A stretch of 33,128 nt of DNA, from positions 1 to 33,128 of the IMG/VR virus record IMGVR_UViG_3300035703_000293; one strand, written 5' to 3'. The notes under the pieces were generated by a model that had not been told where the DNA came from, made no database searches, and saw nothing but the letters and a program-made list of their open reading frames with translations. This DNA is from a virus. The number at the start of each line of letters is the position of its first letter. Positions within the stretch are counted from its first letter, which is position 1. A program made the translations under genes and the position numbers. Below are positions 32,134 through 33,128 of this stretch, in pieces.

Positions 32134-32633
32134 TTTTTCAAAAACAGTCCATACCTGTATCCTTTCGCTTACCATCAGTTTTAGAAAAGCATATCAGAAC
32201 TCTATCACCAGATTCGGAACATCAAAGAGATTGGTTAAGAAACTGTTTCAAAATGACGGAGAAGAAGGAATCTTCACTATATTATGCAAAATCTGCTGAG
32301 ACTGGTGAATTGATTGGACTATTTGCGCTGTCCATCTCTAAACCAGACAATACCACTAGCTGGATGATCATCGATTACCTCTACGTACTCCCACAATACC
32401 GAGCTAGTAATTTTGCAGAAACGCCTTTCAAGGCATCAGAGCTAATTTTGGCTGAAATTATCACTGTCGCTAAAAAGATTTCCATTTTTGTAACCTTGGA
32501 CCTGATTGCATTGCAGTTAGCGCATGACAGATTACAAGAGTTTTACGAAAGTATGGGGTTTGTCGTGCTACAGAGGGGTAATAGAAGAAATCGAGATACA
32601 TGGATGGGATTAAATTTAGAGCTAGAAGAATAA
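32130..32633 (+). CDS. GNAT-family acetyltransferase, possible toxin
   Basis: The 167-residue protein has the GNAT layout: an initial beta-alpha region, WMIIDYLYVLPQYRAS (beta 4 and the start of the acetyl-CoA loop), then helix FKASELILAEII and the closing DRLQEFYESMGFVVL. The expected Q/R-x-x-G-x-G/A loop is unusual: after QYR comes ASNFAETPF. Acetyl-CoA binding may still occur, but this is a deviation. GNAT toxins acetylate charged tRNAs; here a small coupled gene precedes it. A plain acetyltransferase cargo gene is the alternative. Confidence 0.72.
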   Translation: MIFQKQSIPVSFRLPSVLEKHIRTLSPDSEHQRDWLRNCFKMTEKKESSLYYAKSAETGELIGLFALSISKPDNTTSWMIIDYLYVLPQYRASNFAETPFKASELILAEIITVAKKISIFVTLDLIALQLAHDRLQEFYESMGFVVLQRGNRRNRDTWMGLNLELEE

Positions 32634-32891
32634 TTAAGAAAAAGTATAGGGAATGCAGATCCGTCAGAATATCAAGATCATATTGGCCTGCCTGGGCTTA
32701 ACTATGAGGAAACTGTTAGTTTGATGCTTGAAGCATCCACCAAACACCCTGAAATATTGGTTTATGTCGGAATAGACAGGGAACGTCAAAAAAACAAGTT
32801 ACCGTGTTTCGGTGGCTTCTTCATCCAGTCTGTACAAACAATCCCTGTTGAAGAAATTGGTTGTATGCAGAGCGCCGACAAAAAAAGCTAA
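32634..32891 (+). pseudogene. Open frame in line with the GNAT gene, possible gene remnant
   Basis: Right after the GNAT stop the same frame stays open for 85 codons to TAA 32889-32891. The translation looks protein-like (SEYQDHIGLPGLNYEETVSLMLEA, PEILVYVGIDRERQ, CFGGFFIQSV) but begins without a good start; the first options are TTG 32719 or ATG 32722 or so, which would cut off half of it. It may be the 3' part of a gene whose 5' part was lost, perhaps through insertion of the element, or a second small gene. No family recognised. Confidence 0.4.
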
Positions 32892-32911
32892 ATGGCAGTT
32901 AGATTTATTGC

Positions 32912-32936
32912 GCCGATAGCAAATCGCGTTATCGGC
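32912..32936 (+). terminator. Inverted repeat after the open frame
   Basis: GCCGATA (32912-32918) pairs perfectly with TATCGGC (32930-32936) over an 11-base loop, with ATTG/CAAT extending the symmetry outward. No T run follows. It may be a transcript end or part of an end of a mobile element. Confidence 0.4.
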
Positions 32937-33128
32937 AATTAACACCTGTCTGTCGTGCGTCCCTGTTTCGTCAAGCTAATTGATTCAACTTATTCACTAT
33001 CCCATGTAGTTGTCATTAAGTTGCTGAAACTGAATTGGCCCCAAATTATATTTGAGGCCAAAATTCACATCCATGCTATTAGGTATCCGGGGCCAGTTAA
33101 TTCAACCTTCTCACCCAAATATTACGGA
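32937..33128. other. Gene-free right edge with GGGGCC inverted motifs
   Basis: No gene of credible length is present. GAATTGGCCCC near 33030 and GGGGCCAGTTAATTC near 33090 are roughly inverted copies, and TTGGCCCC with GAGGCCAA around 33035-33057 form another loose pair. Such arrangements occur at insertion sequence ends, but no transposase frame is visible before the window stops, so this stays unassigned. Confidence 0.25.

Noticed and set aside
32892-33128. Integron cassette recombination site or insertion sequence end
   Set aside because: The inverted motifs are imperfect, no integrase or transposase frame is present, and the window ends before a partner end could be seen.

Overview
The window is most of a Mu-like transposable prophage of a Gammaproteobacterium. 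The phage backbone (about 1-7,800 and 14,800-31,840) is fairly GC-rich, densely packed and full of ATGA/TAATG stop-start overlaps. The middle (about 7,900-14,750) and the far right end (31,850-33,128) are visibly richer in A+T. The style of the genes suggests an Alteromonadales-type host such as Rheinheimera or Shewanella, but this is a guess and nothing in the window proves it.

Left part, minus strand (1-7,799): a transposition/early operon read leftward from a regulatory switch near 7,860. In order of transcription it holds a Ner-like HTH protein, a second HTH-type regulator, a DUF3102-like protein, the DDE transposase (MuA role), the AAA+ target activator (MuB role), small proteins, a DUF3164 protein, an oligoribonuclease-like exonuclease, an HU protein, a DUF2786 protein, a membrane peptide and one gene that runs off the left edge. 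Facing it on the plus strand is a CI-like repressor. A good sigma70 promoter whose spacer is a near-perfect palindrome explains the lysis/lysogeny switch.

Middle part, plus strand (8,423-14,728): accessory DNA where a Mu-like phage would be expected to carry lysis, terminase, portal and MuF genes. First comes a likely lysogenic-conversion set: a secreted protein, a large membrane sensor-like protein with a periplasmic propeller-like region and a degenerate kinase-like tail, and a lipoprotein. After a terminator and an AT-rich spacer with phased TTTAAAC repeats, a new promoter bearing two identical 15-bp repeats drives a compact four-gene operon: a miniature HsdS-like protein, an HTH protein, an AcrVA2-family anti-CRISPR homologue and an unknown 101-residue protein. 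I read this as an anti-defence island and as the most interesting part of the window.

Right part, plus strand (14,814-31,840): head and tail genes, consisting of Mu I-like protease/scaffold, decoration protein, major capsid, DUF1320, gpG-like and DUF1834 connector proteins, tail tube, tail-assembly chaperone with a -1 frameshift site, tape measure, tail-tip proteins, a fibre, a beta-helix protein, a DUF1833 protein, an NlpC/P60-like protein and a J-like tip protein. There is no sheath or baseplate wedge, so the tail should be long and non-contractile, as in B3/D3112-type phages. Terminase, portal, MuF and lysis genes are not in the window. They may lie beyond the left edge or be lost. The right margin holds a small-protein/GNAT pair that looks like a toxin-antitoxin or cargo module, an open frame that may be a gene remnant, and unassigned DNA with inverted repeats.
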